In this document: positions 16,275 through 25,093 of the stretch, in pieces
How the letters are laid out: each line of letters opens with the position of its first letter
How positions within the stretch are numbered: position 1 is the stretch's first letter
From: a virus
DNA: 27,101 nt
IMG/VR virus record: IMGVR_UViG_3300008120_000611
Coordinates: 1-27,101 of that record
Direction: 5' to 3' (one strand)
The notes under the pieces: generated by a model
Database searches by the model: none
What the model saw: only the letters and a program-made list of their open reading frames with translations
What the model was told of the DNA's origin: nothing
Made by a program: the position numbers and the translations under genes

Positions 16275-17187
16275 AATTGTTGAGTCCTACAAAACGTCTG
16301 TTGATAGTGGAAGTGTTGGTAGAATATCTTACTCACAGTATTCAAAGTATGCTAAATGTCCAAGAAGTTGGGAATTAGCATATAAAGAAAATCTCAGGAC
16401 TAGAGACCCATCTATTCATACTTTGTTTGGTACTTCATTTCATGAAACTTTACAAGAGTATTTAGGATTGTATATGGACAATTCCTCAACAACTACAATA
16501 GAATACGATTATAAAAATAGATTGAAAACCTTTATGGTTGAGAACTATACTAAAGATGTATCAGGCATTGAACATTTCACAACTCCTGAAGAACTAAATG
16601 ATTTTTGGGAAGATGGAAATAATATAATGGACGAACTTATACCTAACATATATACATATTTTGACAAGAAAAGATATGATTTGCTAGGAGTAGAAGTTCC
16701 ATTATATATGAAAGCTACTGAATTAGATTTTGATGTAAATATGTTAGCATATGTAGATATAGTATTATATGACAAAGTAATGTCTAGTATTGTATTGGTC
16801 GACATCAAAACAAGTTTTAAAGGTTGGAATAAATACATGAGAAATGATACACTAAAACAATCTCAACTTTTGTTTTATAAATATTATTTTTCAAAACAAT
16901 ATGGAGTTCCATACGAAAGCATAAATGTTAAGTTTATGATAGTGACAAGGAAGTTGGAGTACGGTACTAGCAGAATATCAATGTGTTCTATACCTGAAAC
17001 AGCAAATGATGTAGATAACTCCTTAAAAAATTTGACTGATTTTGTCGAAAATTCTTTTGAAAAAGATGGTTCATATAAAGAAAACATAACCTATCATGCT
17101 ATATCAGGAGACCGAAACAAGAATTGCAAGTATTGTGAGTTCAAAGATAGAGAAGACCTTTGCCCTAAGAAAAGTAGAATCAAATGA
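16249..17187 (+). CDS. Cas4/RecB-like PD-(D/E)XK exonuclease with Fe-S cysteines
   Basis: The 312-residue protein starts at ATG 16249; a GTG one codon upstream is possible. The N-terminus has ISYSQYSKYAKCPRSW (C37), followed by FGTSFHETL with H65. The nuclease core is YVDIVLY (D170) and VDIKTS (D185, K187), and the QLLFY helix (Q206, Y210) follows. The C-terminus has CKYC (C293, C296) and C305, so with C37 there are four cysteines placed as in the Fe-S cluster of Cas4 and AddB nucleases. Phage versions are thought to trim DNA ends in recombination or replication. No cas genes or CRISPR array are present in the window. Confidence 0.85.
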   Translation: MNIEEIKTKIVESYKTSVDSGSVGRISYSQYSKYAKCPRSWELAYKENLRTRDPSIHTLFGTSFHETLQEYLGLYMDNSSTTTIEYDYKNRLKTFMVENYTKDVSGIEHFTTPEELNDFWEDGNNIMDELIPNIYTYFDKKRYDLLGVEVPLYMKATELDFDVNMLAYVDIVLYDKVMSSIVLVDIKTSFKGWNKYMRNDTLKQSQLLFYKYYFSKQYGVPYESINVKFMIVTRKLEYGTSRISMCSIPETANDVDNSLKNLTDFVENSFEKDGSYKENITYHAISGDRNKNCKYCEFKDREDLCPKKSRIK

Positions 17188-17596
17188 TTCTCCAATAAAA
17201 GTAGGGATTGTCAGTTGTATTAACTATCAAAACCATATTAACATAAGAGATGTTTTTATAGGATTAAAAAGTTCTAAAAACAATTTTATTATATTGGGGG
17301 GAGGAAATCAAATAGGTGCTGACAGTTATATAAAATCATTAAGTTTAGAATTAAATTATGGATTTATAGAATATATTCCGAATCATTTTAATTATACTGA
17401 ACATAGTTATTTTCCAAGAATGTTTCATAATAAAAGATACGATGTAGATAACATGAATTTAAGATATAAATATTTGTATTTTGATTGTGATATGATTATA
17501 ATATTAAAGAATAAAAATAAGAAAGATGTTTTCATAGATAATTTGCTAAAGTATGTACAAAACTGTACTACTGATAAACCTACCTTAGTAATTTAA
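17096..17596 (+). CDS. SLOG-fold protein (DUF2493/YspA-like)
   Basis: From ATG 17096 the protein has 166 residues, but this start overlaps the nuclease gene by 92 bases. The only later in-frame candidate is GTG at 17135. The domain begins near residue 35 (IKVGIVSCINY). It contains ILGGGNQIGADSYIKSL (glycines 68-70 and D76), the nucleotide-binding signature of the SLOG/DUF2493 group, and then NLRYKYLYFDCDMIII near the C-terminus. Such proteins bind nucleotides or nucleotide sugars and are frequent in phages; the precise role is unknown. The next gene begins 15 bases later. Confidence 0.6.
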   Translation: MLYQETETRIASIVSSKIEKTFALRKVESNDSPIKVGIVSCINYQNHINIRDVFIGLKSSKNNFIILGGGNQIGADSYIKSLSLELNYGFIEYIPNHFNYTEHSYFPRMFHNKRYDVDNMNLRYKYLYFDCDMIIILKNKNKKDVFIDNLLKYVQNCTTDKPTLVI

Positions 17597-17611
17597 ACTG
17601 TTATATAATAT

Positions 17612-18157
17612 ATGGAATTATTAAAATTAAAAAAAAGTAGACCTGAAAAGAAAACAATACTGCTTCTTTCGGATGACCTAAGACTCCATTCAGGAATCGG
17701 TACTATGAGTAGAGAAATTGTTGTTGGAACTGCTGAACATTATAATTGGTTTCAATTAGGGGCAGCAATTGAACATCCTGAAGTGGGGAAGATAATTGAC
17801 GTATCTGACGATGTAAATAGCGAATTAGGTATAGACCATGCAGATGTGAAAGTAATGCCTTGGAATGGCTATGGAGACCCTCATATATTGAGGTACTTGA
17901 TAAAAACTATAAAGCCTGATGCTATAATCCATTTTACAGACCCAAGATTTTGGCAATGGTTGTATCAGATGGAACATGAAGTTAGGTCTCACTGTCCTAT
18001 TATATACTATGCTATTTGGGATAATACTCCGTTTCCGAATTATAATTGGATGTCATATGCTTCTTGTGATATGATATTAGGAATTAGTAAGCAATCACAT
18101 AATATACATAAAAATGTATTAGTTAATAACAATGTAAATATTATAGAATTAATATGA
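17612..18157 (+). CDS. GT-B glycosyltransferase, N-terminal half as a separate gene
   Basis: This 181-residue protein corresponds to the first Rossmann domain of a GT4-type glycosyltransferase. It has an ILLLSDDLRL strand, the glycine-rich loop SGIGTMSRE (27-35), KPDAIIHFTDPRFW, and YYAIWDNTPFPNYNW, ending in CDMILGISKQSHNI. In usual enzymes this leads directly into a VPHGI segment and the second domain. Here the frame stops, and the second domain is encoded by the next gene through an ATGA overlap in a different frame. It may be a genuine two-subunit enzyme or a broken gene. Confidence 0.75.
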   Translation: MELLKLKKSRPEKKTILLLSDDLRLHSGIGTMSREIVVGTAEHYNWFQLGAAIEHPEVGKIIDVSDDVNSELGIDHADVKVMPWNGYGDPHILRYLIKTIKPDAIIHFTDPRFWQWLYQMEHEVRSHCPIIYYAIWDNTPFPNYNWMSYASCDMILGISKQSHNIHKNVLVNNNVNIIELI

Positions 18158-19083
18158 GTAATAGAGTAGTTTATACGGCATTCGTACCTCATGGTATCAA
18201 TTCAAAGTATTACCATCCCATTGAAGATGGACACAAAGATTTTACAGATTTCAAAAATTTTGAGAATGAATTTAGGGTAACTAACAATGTAGATTTTTTG
18301 ATATTTTGGAATAATAGAAATATTAGAAGAAAACAATCAGGAGACTTAATATTAGCATATCGAAAATTCTGTGACAGTCTGCCTAAAGATAAATCTTCAC
18401 GAGTATGTTTACTGATGCACACCGAACCTGTAGATGAGAATGGTACAGATTTGATTGCAGTCAAAAGTACTTTATGTAATGATTACAAAGTTATATTCTC
18501 TGATAAGAAACTAGGAGTTAAAGAACTAAACTTTATCTATAACTTAGCTGACGTTACTGTAAATATTGCTAGTAATGAAGGATTTGGACTTAGCGGTGCT
18601 GAATCTATTATGGCAGGTACTCCTATTATAAATAATGTTACAGGAGGTTTACAAGACCAATGTAGATTCTCAGATGATAATGGCAATTGGATAGATTTTG
18701 ATATGGATGTATCTTCTAATCATGCAGGTACATACAAGAATCACGGTGAGTGGGTAAAACCTGTATTTCCGTCTAATAGGTCTCTGCAAGGTTCTGTAGT
18801 AACTCCATATATTTTTGATGATAGATGTAGATTTGAAGATGTTGCAGATGCTATAGCCTATTGGTATAATATGTCTAGGGATGATAGGAAAAAATTTGGG
18901 AAGAAGGGTAGAGAATGGGCTCTAAGTAAAGAGAGTGGCATGTCTTCTATTGAAATGTCAAATAGATTTGTAAAGCATATAGATAGGTTATTATCTGATT
19001 GGAAACCTAGAGAATCATTTACAGTAGAAAAAGTAGTAAGTCATAACGATAATTCATCTAATAACATAGGAATAACTTGGTAA
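18154..19083 (+). CDS. GT-B glycosyltransferase, C-terminal half as a separate gene
   Basis: This 309-residue protein starts MSNRVVYTAFVPHGINSKYY and then has the second Rossmann domain of a GT4-type enzyme. It contains WNNRNIRRKQ (R58-K60, donor phosphate side), IYNLADVTVNIAS, and the EX7E motif NEGFGLSGAE (E142, E150), followed by GTPIINNVTGG. This domain normally binds the nucleotide sugar. All its key residues look intact, which argues against decay. The start overlaps the N-terminal half gene by four bases (ATGA), and the stop is one base before the next gene. Confidence 0.8.
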   Translation: MSNRVVYTAFVPHGINSKYYHPIEDGHKDFTDFKNFENEFRVTNNVDFLIFWNNRNIRRKQSGDLILAYRKFCDSLPKDKSSRVCLLMHTEPVDENGTDLIAVKSTLCNDYKVIFSDKKLGVKELNFIYNLADVTVNIASNEGFGLSGAESIMAGTPIINNVTGGLQDQCRFSDDNGNWIDFDMDVSSNHAGTYKNHGEWVKPVFPSNRSLQGSVVTPYIFDDRCRFEDVADAIAYWYNMSRDDRKKFGKKGREWALSKESGMSSIEMSNRFVKHIDRLLSDWKPRESFTVEKVVSHNDNSSNNIGITW

Positions 19084-19084
19084 T

Positions 19085-20353
19085 ATGGTAAAAACAGTTT
19101 TAATGTATGCTCCGATTATGACAAGGTCAGGATACGGAGACCACTCAAGAGATATTGCGTACTCAATTATAAAAAATCCTAAGTATAGATTAGAGATACA
19201 TCCTTTAAATTGGGGTGCTACGGCATGGGATGGTTTAGATGTTAGTACTGAGAAGGGTAAGCTTATTGAGAAACATATAGTGAATAGCGATACACCTAAC
19301 CCTGATATATTTATACAGATAACAATTCCAAATGAATTTATTAGATTAGGAAAATATAATATAGGAATTACTGCGGGTATCGAAACAGATTTGTGTAAAC
19401 CTGAATGGATTGAGGGATGCAATAATATGGATATGGTTATAGGTACAAGTAATCATACTATTAACGTATTTAAAAATTCAATATTTGATAAGCATGATAA
19501 AAATACAGATGTACTAGTAGATACTGTGAAGTTAAAAGATTCTTTAAGACTTGAAGTATTGTTTGAGGGAGTCGATACTTCAGTATATAAAACAGTATCT
19601 GTAACTTCGGATAAGATGCGAAGTATGCTAAATCCTATCAAAGAGCCTAATTGTTATTTGTTTGTAGGTCATTGGTTGGAAGGTGATTTGGGGCAAGATA
19701 GGAAAGATGTTGGGATGCTCATCAAAATATTTTGTGAAACCTTTAAGAATAAACCATCTACTACAAGACCTGCATTAGTACTTAAAACAAGTGGTGCTAA
19801 TTATAGTGTACATGATTTACAGGAGATGAAGACAAGGATTAACTATATTACAAAGGATATAAAGAACTGTCCATCGGTTTATATAATTCATGGTAACTTG
19901 ACAGAATCTGAAATGAATGAGCTATATAACTATTCTAAGATTAAAGCAATGATTTCATTTACGAAGGGGGAGGGATTTGGAAGACCTTTATTAGAATTTA
20001 CTACAACAGGTAAGCCTGTAGTAGCATCTAATTGGTCAGGTCAAGTTGATTTTTTGAATACTGAGATGTGTGTCCTCTTGCCCGGAGATTTAACAGATGT
20101 ACATAAATCTGTACAAAATGCATGGTTTATGCAAGAAGCCAAATGGTTTACCGTAAATTATGTATATGCCATGAAAGTTTTACAGTCTTTGGAAAATAAT
20201 TACAAAGAATATAAAAAAATGGCTGAAAATCAGAAAAAATATACTAGTAAACATTTTACATTTGATAAAATGTCTGAGAAACTATACGGCATACTAGATA
20301 GTATTAAGGTAGCCGAAGAGATTGTTTTAAATCTTCCAAAATTAAAAATATAA
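19085..20353 (+). CDS. GT-B (GT4-like) glycosyltransferase
   Basis: This 422-residue enzyme has both halves in one chain. The N-terminal domain starts VLMYAPIMTRSGYGDHSRDI, and the linker reads LEVLFEGVDTSVY (about 157-168). The C-terminal donor domain has FVGHWLEGDLGQDRKDVG (R206, K207) and the EX7E motif KGEGFGRPLLE (E296, E304). It is a separate relative of the split enzyme just upstream, with the same glycine-loop and EX7E logic. It should transfer a sugar from a nucleotide donor; the acceptor is unknown. It starts one base after the previous stop. Confidence 0.85.
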   Translation: MVKTVLMYAPIMTRSGYGDHSRDIAYSIIKNPKYRLEIHPLNWGATAWDGLDVSTEKGKLIEKHIVNSDTPNPDIFIQITIPNEFIRLGKYNIGITAGIETDLCKPEWIEGCNNMDMVIGTSNHTINVFKNSIFDKHDKNTDVLVDTVKLKDSLRLEVLFEGVDTSVYKTVSVTSDKMRSMLNPIKEPNCYLFVGHWLEGDLGQDRKDVGMLIKIFCETFKNKPSTTRPALVLKTSGANYSVHDLQEMKTRINYITKDIKNCPSVYIIHGNLTESEMNELYNYSKIKAMISFTKGEGFGRPLLEFTTTGKPVVASNWSGQVDFLNTEMCVLLPGDLTDVHKSVQNAWFMQEAKWFTVNYVYAMKVLQSLENNYKEYKKMAENQKKYTSKHFTFDKMSEKLYGILDSIKVAEEIVLNLPKLKI

Positions 20354-20356
20354 ATT

Positions 20357-20839
20357 ATGAAGAGTAATTATGATGAAATATCTCCAATAACACATAATTT
20401 GAGTGTATTGGTAGAACAAGATGATGCTACGGGACTTACGTCAAAAATATGTATGGATTCGGGCTATACAACAAATTCATTCCTAATAGATGGTTCTGAG
20501 ACATTAAGCAAGTTAGAGAGCAGTATTGCTAAAACAGCATTTAATTTCAGAGTGGTTGATGGGAATAAAAATGTTTGGATTCCATGTATGCAGGCCACTG
20601 ACACATCATCCATTTACCCTATTCCCGATGACGTTGACAATACAACATTCATGTGGCAGGTAACTCCTATAAAAAAATTAACCGAAGATGAGTCCAAGAA
20701 ATATCCTGACCCAAACAATATCGGAAAGTATTTAGAGAATTATATTGATTTTGAAAATTCTGTAAATTTTCCCAAGGACAAGTTCACTGAAGCTTTTAAA
20801 CATTTTGTAAATATATCTTATGAAAGTATAAATAATTAG
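20357..20839 (+). CDS. Hypothetical protein inside the glycosyltransferase array
   Basis: This 160-residue protein contains KICMDSGYTTNS, NVWIPCMQA, the acidic DDVDNTTFMWQV, and a C-terminal YPDPNNIGKYLENYID followed by FPKDKFTEAFKHF. I have the impression of a conserved phage protein with an unknown role and cannot assign a fold. No membrane segment or signal peptide is seen. It is placed three bases after one glycosyltransferase gene and three before another, so it is co-transcribed with them. Confidence 0.6.
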   Translation: MKSNYDEISPITHNLSVLVEQDDATGLTSKICMDSGYTTNSFLIDGSETLSKLESSIAKTAFNFRVVDGNKNVWIPCMQATDTSSIYPIPDDVDNTTFMWQVTPIKKLTEDESKKYPDPNNIGKYLENYIDFENSVNFPKDKFTEAFKHFVNISYESINN

Positions 20840-20842
20840 GGT

Positions 20843-21586
20843 ATGGTAAGTTATTTAATTACAGTATGCAATGAGTATGAGGAGTTAGATAGATTACTAA
20901 AGTCTATATTTCCAAAAGATGAAGATGAGGTAGTTATCCAATATGATACTAATAAAGTAACGTCTGAAGTTTTAGAAGTTATAGAAAGATATGTTGAAAT
21001 AAACTCTGATACAATAGTCCATGGAGAATCTTTTGATGGAGATTTTGCTAAGTACAAAAATATAGCAAATTCATTATGTAAAAAGGATTGGATATTTCAG
21101 TTAGATGCAGATGAATACCCTTCTAAAGATTTAGCTGAAAATATTACGGATATAATCCAATCCAATTCTGAGTTATTGGATTTAATATATATTCCAAGAG
21201 TAAATACAGTTGATGGAATTACCATAGAGCATATTAAGAAATGGAATTGGAACATTAGCAGTGATGACTTAATACAGAACCATAGAGAATTGGAGAAATT
21301 TGATGATAATTTCTTTATGCTCAAGCATTTTGATTTAATAGTATCTGAAAAGGAGGTACATGATAAACTAAGTATAATGTATAAAGAGCCTATCATAAAC
21401 TTTCCTGACTACCAAGCAAGATTGTATAGAAATATAGATACTATAAAATGGGAAGGAAAAGTTCACGAAACCATTGTAGGAGCATCTGTGATATCTAGAT
21501 TACCTTTAGATAAAGTTTATTGCTTATACCATCCTAAGAATATTAGCAGACAAGAAAAGCAAAACGAATTATACAATAGTTTATGA
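20843..21586 (+). CDS. GT2-family glycosyltransferase
   Basis: This 247-residue enzyme has the GT-A start VSYLITVCNEYEELDRLL and a D-x-D-type metal/donor motif in FQLDADE (D88, D90). Later come FPDYQARLYRN and WEGKVHETI, followed by YCLYHPKNISRQEKQNELY. The last part resembles the WaaE/KdtX-type GT2 enzymes that add sugars to lipopolysaccharide cores or glycoproteins. The sugar and acceptor cannot be told from the sequence. The stop overlaps the next start as ATGA. Confidence 0.75.
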   Translation: MVSYLITVCNEYEELDRLLKSIFPKDEDEVVIQYDTNKVTSEVLEVIERYVEINSDTIVHGESFDGDFAKYKNIANSLCKKDWIFQLDADEYPSKDLAENITDIIQSNSELLDLIYIPRVNTVDGITIEHIKKWNWNISSDDLIQNHRELEKFDDNFFMLKHFDLIVSEKEVHDKLSIMYKEPIINFPDYQARLYRNIDTIKWEGKVHETIVGASVISRLPLDKVYCLYHPKNISRQEKQNELYNSL

Positions 21587-22314
21587 ATTACATATACATA
21601 GTAAATCTAGGAAATAATAAGTATTCAAAGTACTGTATAGACTCTTGGAAAATTTGGGGAAGAAGATACAACATCGAAGTTATAGAGTATAACCTAGATG
21701 TAAATCCAAGTATAGAACCTCATTGGATGAAAGTATTTGCAATGCAGGTATTACTAGAATCTGAAATAGAATTCGATAAAATAGCTATAGTAGATAATGA
21801 TACTATAGTTAATCCAAAATGTCCTAACTTCTTTGAAAGTATCGAACCTAATGAAATTGGAGTAACATTAGATGATACTGATTACGATTGGATAATCAGA
21901 AGTATTGAGGCATACCATAAAAATCAATTCAGTGATTTGGATATAGTATCTCCTTTTGAATATTTTAATTCAGGATTTATAGTATTAGATAAGAGTTCAA
22001 TAGATTTATACAAAGATATAGGAAACTACGTTTTGGCAAATTATACAAACTTGAATTATATTCAAAATTCATATGGGGTAGGGAGAGACCAAACTGTTTT
22101 GAATTTTCTGATAAGAAAATATATAAAAGAGAAGTATAATCACATATCTCTAAAAGTAATGGACATACGATATAATGTTCAAGGATTAATATCTAAAAAG
22201 GCATTAAACAAGAATGTTATAAGTGAGTATACATATGTAACTCATTTTAATGCTATGGATAGAGATTATAGAAATATGCTTATGGATGAATTATTTAATA
22301 TGTACTATGGCTAA
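21583..22314 (+). CDS. GT-A glycosyltransferase, tandem paralogue 1
   Basis: This 243-residue protein begins YIYIVNLGNNKYSKYCIDSW and has the D-x-D motif KIAIVDNDT (D71, D73), EYFNSGFIVLD (about 126-135) and the GRDQTVLNF segment (168-175). It ends with VTHFNAMDRDYR. These are the features of GT8-like enzymes that use nucleotide sugars. The next gene shares the same blocks in the same order, so the two arose by duplication. It starts within the preceding stop (ATGA) and ends eight bases into its paralogue. Confidence 0.72.
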   Translation: MNYIYIVNLGNNKYSKYCIDSWKIWGRRYNIEVIEYNLDVNPSIEPHWMKVFAMQVLLESEIEFDKIAIVDNDTIVNPKCPNFFESIEPNEIGVTLDDTDYDWIIRSIEAYHKNQFSDLDIVSPFEYFNSGFIVLDKSSIDLYKDIGNYVLANYTNLNYIQNSYGVGRDQTVLNFLIRKYIKEKYNHISLKVMDIRYNVQGLISKKALNKNVISEYTYVTHFNAMDRDYRNMLMDELFNMYYG

Positions 22315-23056
22315 GAATTTAATATATATAATCAGCATAACAGTTGACTCTGCTAAGATTGACCATAATGAATACTCAAAATATTGTATAAAAAGTTGGG
22401 AGTATTGGTGTAGGAAAAATAACTGTGACCTTAAAGTAATTCAAAAGAATGACGAAAGATGTGGCAGAGTTGTTTGGAATAAAGAACTTATATTTGAAAA
22501 TGGGGTAGGTTACGATAAGATTGGAATTGTAGATGCCGATACCATGATAAAATGGGATGCACCTAATGTATTCGATATGTTCGAAGAGGATTTCTGTATG
22601 GTTAGAGATTTAGTTAATTGGGCTTGGGTATACGACAGCATAAAGAATTATGGTAAATTTTTTAAAGGAGTTCCACTAGATATTACAAATTATGGTAATA
22701 CGGGTGTTATGTTTTTCCATAAACTATACTTACCTTTATTTGAAGAAATATTTAATTTCTATTTAGAAAATAGAACGGAGTTAGATAATTGGGATAAGGG
22801 GGGAGGAAGAGAGCAAACTATATTGAATTTTCATCTCGCAAAAAATAATGTTAATATAAAATTTTTGGATGGAAGTTGGAATATTCTAGGGATGTTTTCC
22901 AAAGGTTGGTTTAAGAGTAATACGCAATTACATTCAGATGAATTGCATATGATAAAGTATGGAAACATATGGCATTTTACAGGATTTGATATAGAAAGTA
23001 GAACTGAGAGAGTAAAACATGTATGGGATTTAGTAAAACATAATTATAATGAATAA
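22307..23056 (+). CDS. GT-A glycosyltransferase, tandem paralogue 2
   Basis: The ATG at 22307 (MAKNLIYIIS) is chosen because it aligns with the start of the upstream paralogue; the frame is open from 22250 but that would give a 65-base overlap. The 249-residue protein has EYSKYCIKSWEYWCRK, the D-x-D motif IGIVDADTM (D76, D78), NYGNTGVMFFHK, GREQTILNF and IWHFTGFD. These match the blocks of the gene at 21583. Divergence elsewhere suggests a different donor or acceptor. It overlaps the next gene by eight bases. Confidence 0.72.
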   Translation: MAKNLIYIISITVDSAKIDHNEYSKYCIKSWEYWCRKNNCDLKVIQKNDERCGRVVWNKELIFENGVGYDKIGIVDADTMIKWDAPNVFDMFEEDFCMVRDLVNWAWVYDSIKNYGKFFKGVPLDITNYGNTGVMFFHKLYLPLFEEIFNFYLENRTELDNWDKGGGREQTILNFHLAKNNVNIKFLDGSWNILGMFSKGWFKSNTQLHSDELHMIKYGNIWHFTGFDIESRTERVKHVWDLVKHNYNE

Positions 23057-23780
23057 TTCAGATATACTATTCGTAGTTCCTACTATAATGAATAGACCTT
23101 TATATGAAATACTTAATTTAGAGAATTGTGCTAGTAACTTTCCCGAATCAAGATTTCTATTCATATCTAATGTAGAAGATGATAATTTTAGCAACTACCA
23201 ACCAACTTTAGATAATATAGAAAAACATGTATCAGGAGTACAGTATTCAATAAGTGAAGCTATAAATAAAGGATATAGTTTAAATAATGGAGAAAAGTAT
23301 TTTTGTTTTTTACAATCAGATGTACATATAACAAAGGACAGTATAAATTCAATAAAGAATCTTTGTGATGATGTTACTCTGAATGTTGGCGTTGTAGGTA
23401 TAACTAAACATTCTAATTTTAATAGATTTAATAAAAGATTAGGTATGTTTTATGGAATGGATATTCATAAAGTACTATGGGCTGATGGTATCATGTTCTT
23501 TAAGATGTCTATGTTTGATAGTGTTGGATTATTCGATACCATCTATTTCGGAGACAAGGAAAGTCAAGATTTTTGTTACAGAGTTCATGACTTAGGATAT
23601 AGCAATCTACTTGTTGAATCTTGTACAGAAAATCATAGATGGGTTCATAATTCAATAACATTTTCAGAAAAGTCTAAGACTGATAATTCTAATTTTAGAA
23701 AATTAGTCACTGAATCAAGAAACATATTTGCAAAAAAATGGTACGAATGGGAAGACAGGCAAACACATCTATTTGTGTAG
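23049..23780 (+). CDS. GT2-like glycosyltransferase
   Basis: The 243-residue protein starts ILFVVPTIMNRPLYEIL, has a D-x-H motif in FLQSDVHIT (D91, H93), and then WADGIMFFKMSMFDSVGLFD. This is followed by KESQDFCYRVHDLGY, which is the '(E/D)D.D...R....G' signature of GT2 enzymes with the acidic residues partly replaced. HRWVHNSIT follows. A glycosyltransferase role is supported by fold pattern and neighbours; the substrate is unknown. It overlaps both neighbours. Confidence 0.65.
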   Translation: MNNSDILFVVPTIMNRPLYEILNLENCASNFPESRFLFISNVEDDNFSNYQPTLDNIEKHVSGVQYSISEAINKGYSLNNGEKYFCFLQSDVHITKDSINSIKNLCDDVTLNVGVVGITKHSNFNRFNKRLGMFYGMDIHKVLWADGIMFFKMSMFDSVGLFDTIYFGDKESQDFCYRVHDLGYSNLLVESCTENHRWVHNSITFSEKSKTDNSNFRKLVTESRNIFAKKWYEWEDRQTHLFV

Positions 23781-24439
23781 TATTTCATCACTCACATCTA
23801 AGAACTGAGGGATACGAAATAGCTAAAGAATTTTATCAATCTTGGAAAGATTGTAAATTTAAAATGAATTTAGTCATACTAGATAATGAATCTACTTGTG
23901 ATTTTGATTTTGTAGATAAAACAGAATGTGATTATATAAGAATAGATAATCAAGAAGCTAGTGGAGGTATCACAGGAGCTTGGAATACTTTATGTAAGTA
24001 TGCTGTAGATAAAGGTGCTGAAATCATAATGGGGTTTAATGATGATATAATACTTAATGATTCATTAGAGGTATTAGCTTTAAATACTATAGATGATAAC
24101 AAACTATATGTACCTATAACAGATGGTATGCATGACGCATGGATTGAGCAGAAATCAGATGGTATTAAAGAAGGATTTAGACTTACTGTAAAATCTATAA
24201 ATGGTTTTTTCATGTCATTTACATCAGGATTTTGGAAACAAAAATCTGTAGATGGTAAATTATTTACTAATCATATATTTGATGACGGAAATTATATAGA
24301 TGATTGGGCAGGTCAAGAGTTAATGCTATGGCTTTGGAATGCAAAATATAATACAGATGCAGATATTATAGGAGATTGTTGGATTCATCATAAAAAGTTG
24401 CGAAGTTGGAAAAAAGCAAGAAAACACTATGAACACTAA
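23738..24439 (+). CDS. GT2-like glycosyltransferase (rhamnosyltransferase-type pattern)
   Basis: ATG at 23738 gives 233 residues; ATG at 23747 (MGRQANTSI) is also possible and reduces the overlap to 34 bases. The chain shows SICVVFHHSHLR, LVILDNEST, NQEASGGITGAWNTL and the metal/donor motif GFNDDIILN (N101-D103), then NGFFMSFTSGFW and a late AGQELMLWLW with HHKKL. The order is that of GT2 enzymes. The overlap with the preceding gene suggests translational coupling. Confidence 0.68.
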   Translation: MVRMGRQANTSICVVFHHSHLRTEGYEIAKEFYQSWKDCKFKMNLVILDNESTCDFDFVDKTECDYIRIDNQEASGGITGAWNTLCKYAVDKGAEIIMGFNDDIILNDSLEVLALNTIDDNKLYVPITDGMHDAWIEQKSDGIKEGFRLTVKSINGFFMSFTSGFWKQKSVDGKLFTNHIFDDGNYIDDWAGQELMLWLWNAKYNTDADIIGDCWIHHKKLRSWKKARKHYEH

Positions 24440-25091
24440 TCTTAAATTTACAATAAGTTCACATAAGAATTTTTATGATAAGACTTTAAATATAATAGTA
24501 CCAAGTCTATTAGACTCAGGTATTCCTAGTAAGGATATATATTTTTTTATAGGAGGATACGATGTGTATGAAAGTATGCCTAATGATTATGATATAAACT
24601 TGTATAAGGCATCACATAATTCTATAGATTTTACAGGTTTAATTTCAGTAATAGATTTGACTATTAAATCAGACTATTGGTTTTTATGCCATGATACTTG
24701 TAAAGCAGGAACAAAATTCTATAGTAATATACAAAAGCATAAGTTTAACACAGATACTATTAGATTAACTTCTGAGAGCAGGAGTATGAATATAGGAGCA
24801 TATAAGCAAAGTTATATATATGGTATCAAAGATAAAATACTTTCTTATAGAGGTAGTTCAGATACTAAATATAATATACAAAAATTAAAAAAAAGATTAA
24901 TAGATGAAGAGGATTCAGTATTAAAATCAGATAGCATAGGAAATTTTAATAAGAGCCCTAGAAAGATATTAGATTCTAATAACATATATGATAGTAATGT
25001 AAAAAGAATTACAGAGTATTTTCCTGATATAGATTTTTATAAGATGAAATCAAATTGGAAGCCTAAAGAAGAGTACGAACTAAATATATAA
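24429..25091 (+). CDS. Hypothetical protein, possible GT-A-like enzyme
   Basis: This 220-residue protein starts LKFTISSHKNFYDKTLNIIV and has IYFFIGGYDVYESM, DLTIKSDYWFLCHDTCKAG and RLTSESRSMNIGAYKQSYIYG. The pattern of an N-terminal strand, a short alternating alpha/beta part and a 'CHDT' segment where a D-x-D motif might sit suggests a divergent nucleotide-sugar transferase. The evidence is weak and mostly positional. The C-terminal part is Lys/Asp-rich. It overlaps the previous gene by 11 bases and ends two bases before the methyltransferase gene. Confidence 0.5.
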   Translation: MNTNLKFTISSHKNFYDKTLNIIVPSLLDSGIPSKDIYFFIGGYDVYESMPNDYDINLYKASHNSIDFTGLISVIDLTIKSDYWFLCHDTCKAGTKFYSNIQKHKFNTDTIRLTSESRSMNIGAYKQSYIYGIKDKILSYRGSSDTKYNIQKLKKRLIDEEDSVLKSDSIGNFNKSPRKILDSNNIYDSNVKRITEYFPDIDFYKMKSNWKPKEEYELNI

Positions 25092-25093
25092 TA

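Noticed and set aside
16249-17187. A CRISPR-Cas locus, suggested by the Cas4-like gene.
   Set aside because: No regularly spaced repeats and no other cas genes are seen; stand-alone nucleases of this type are common in phages.
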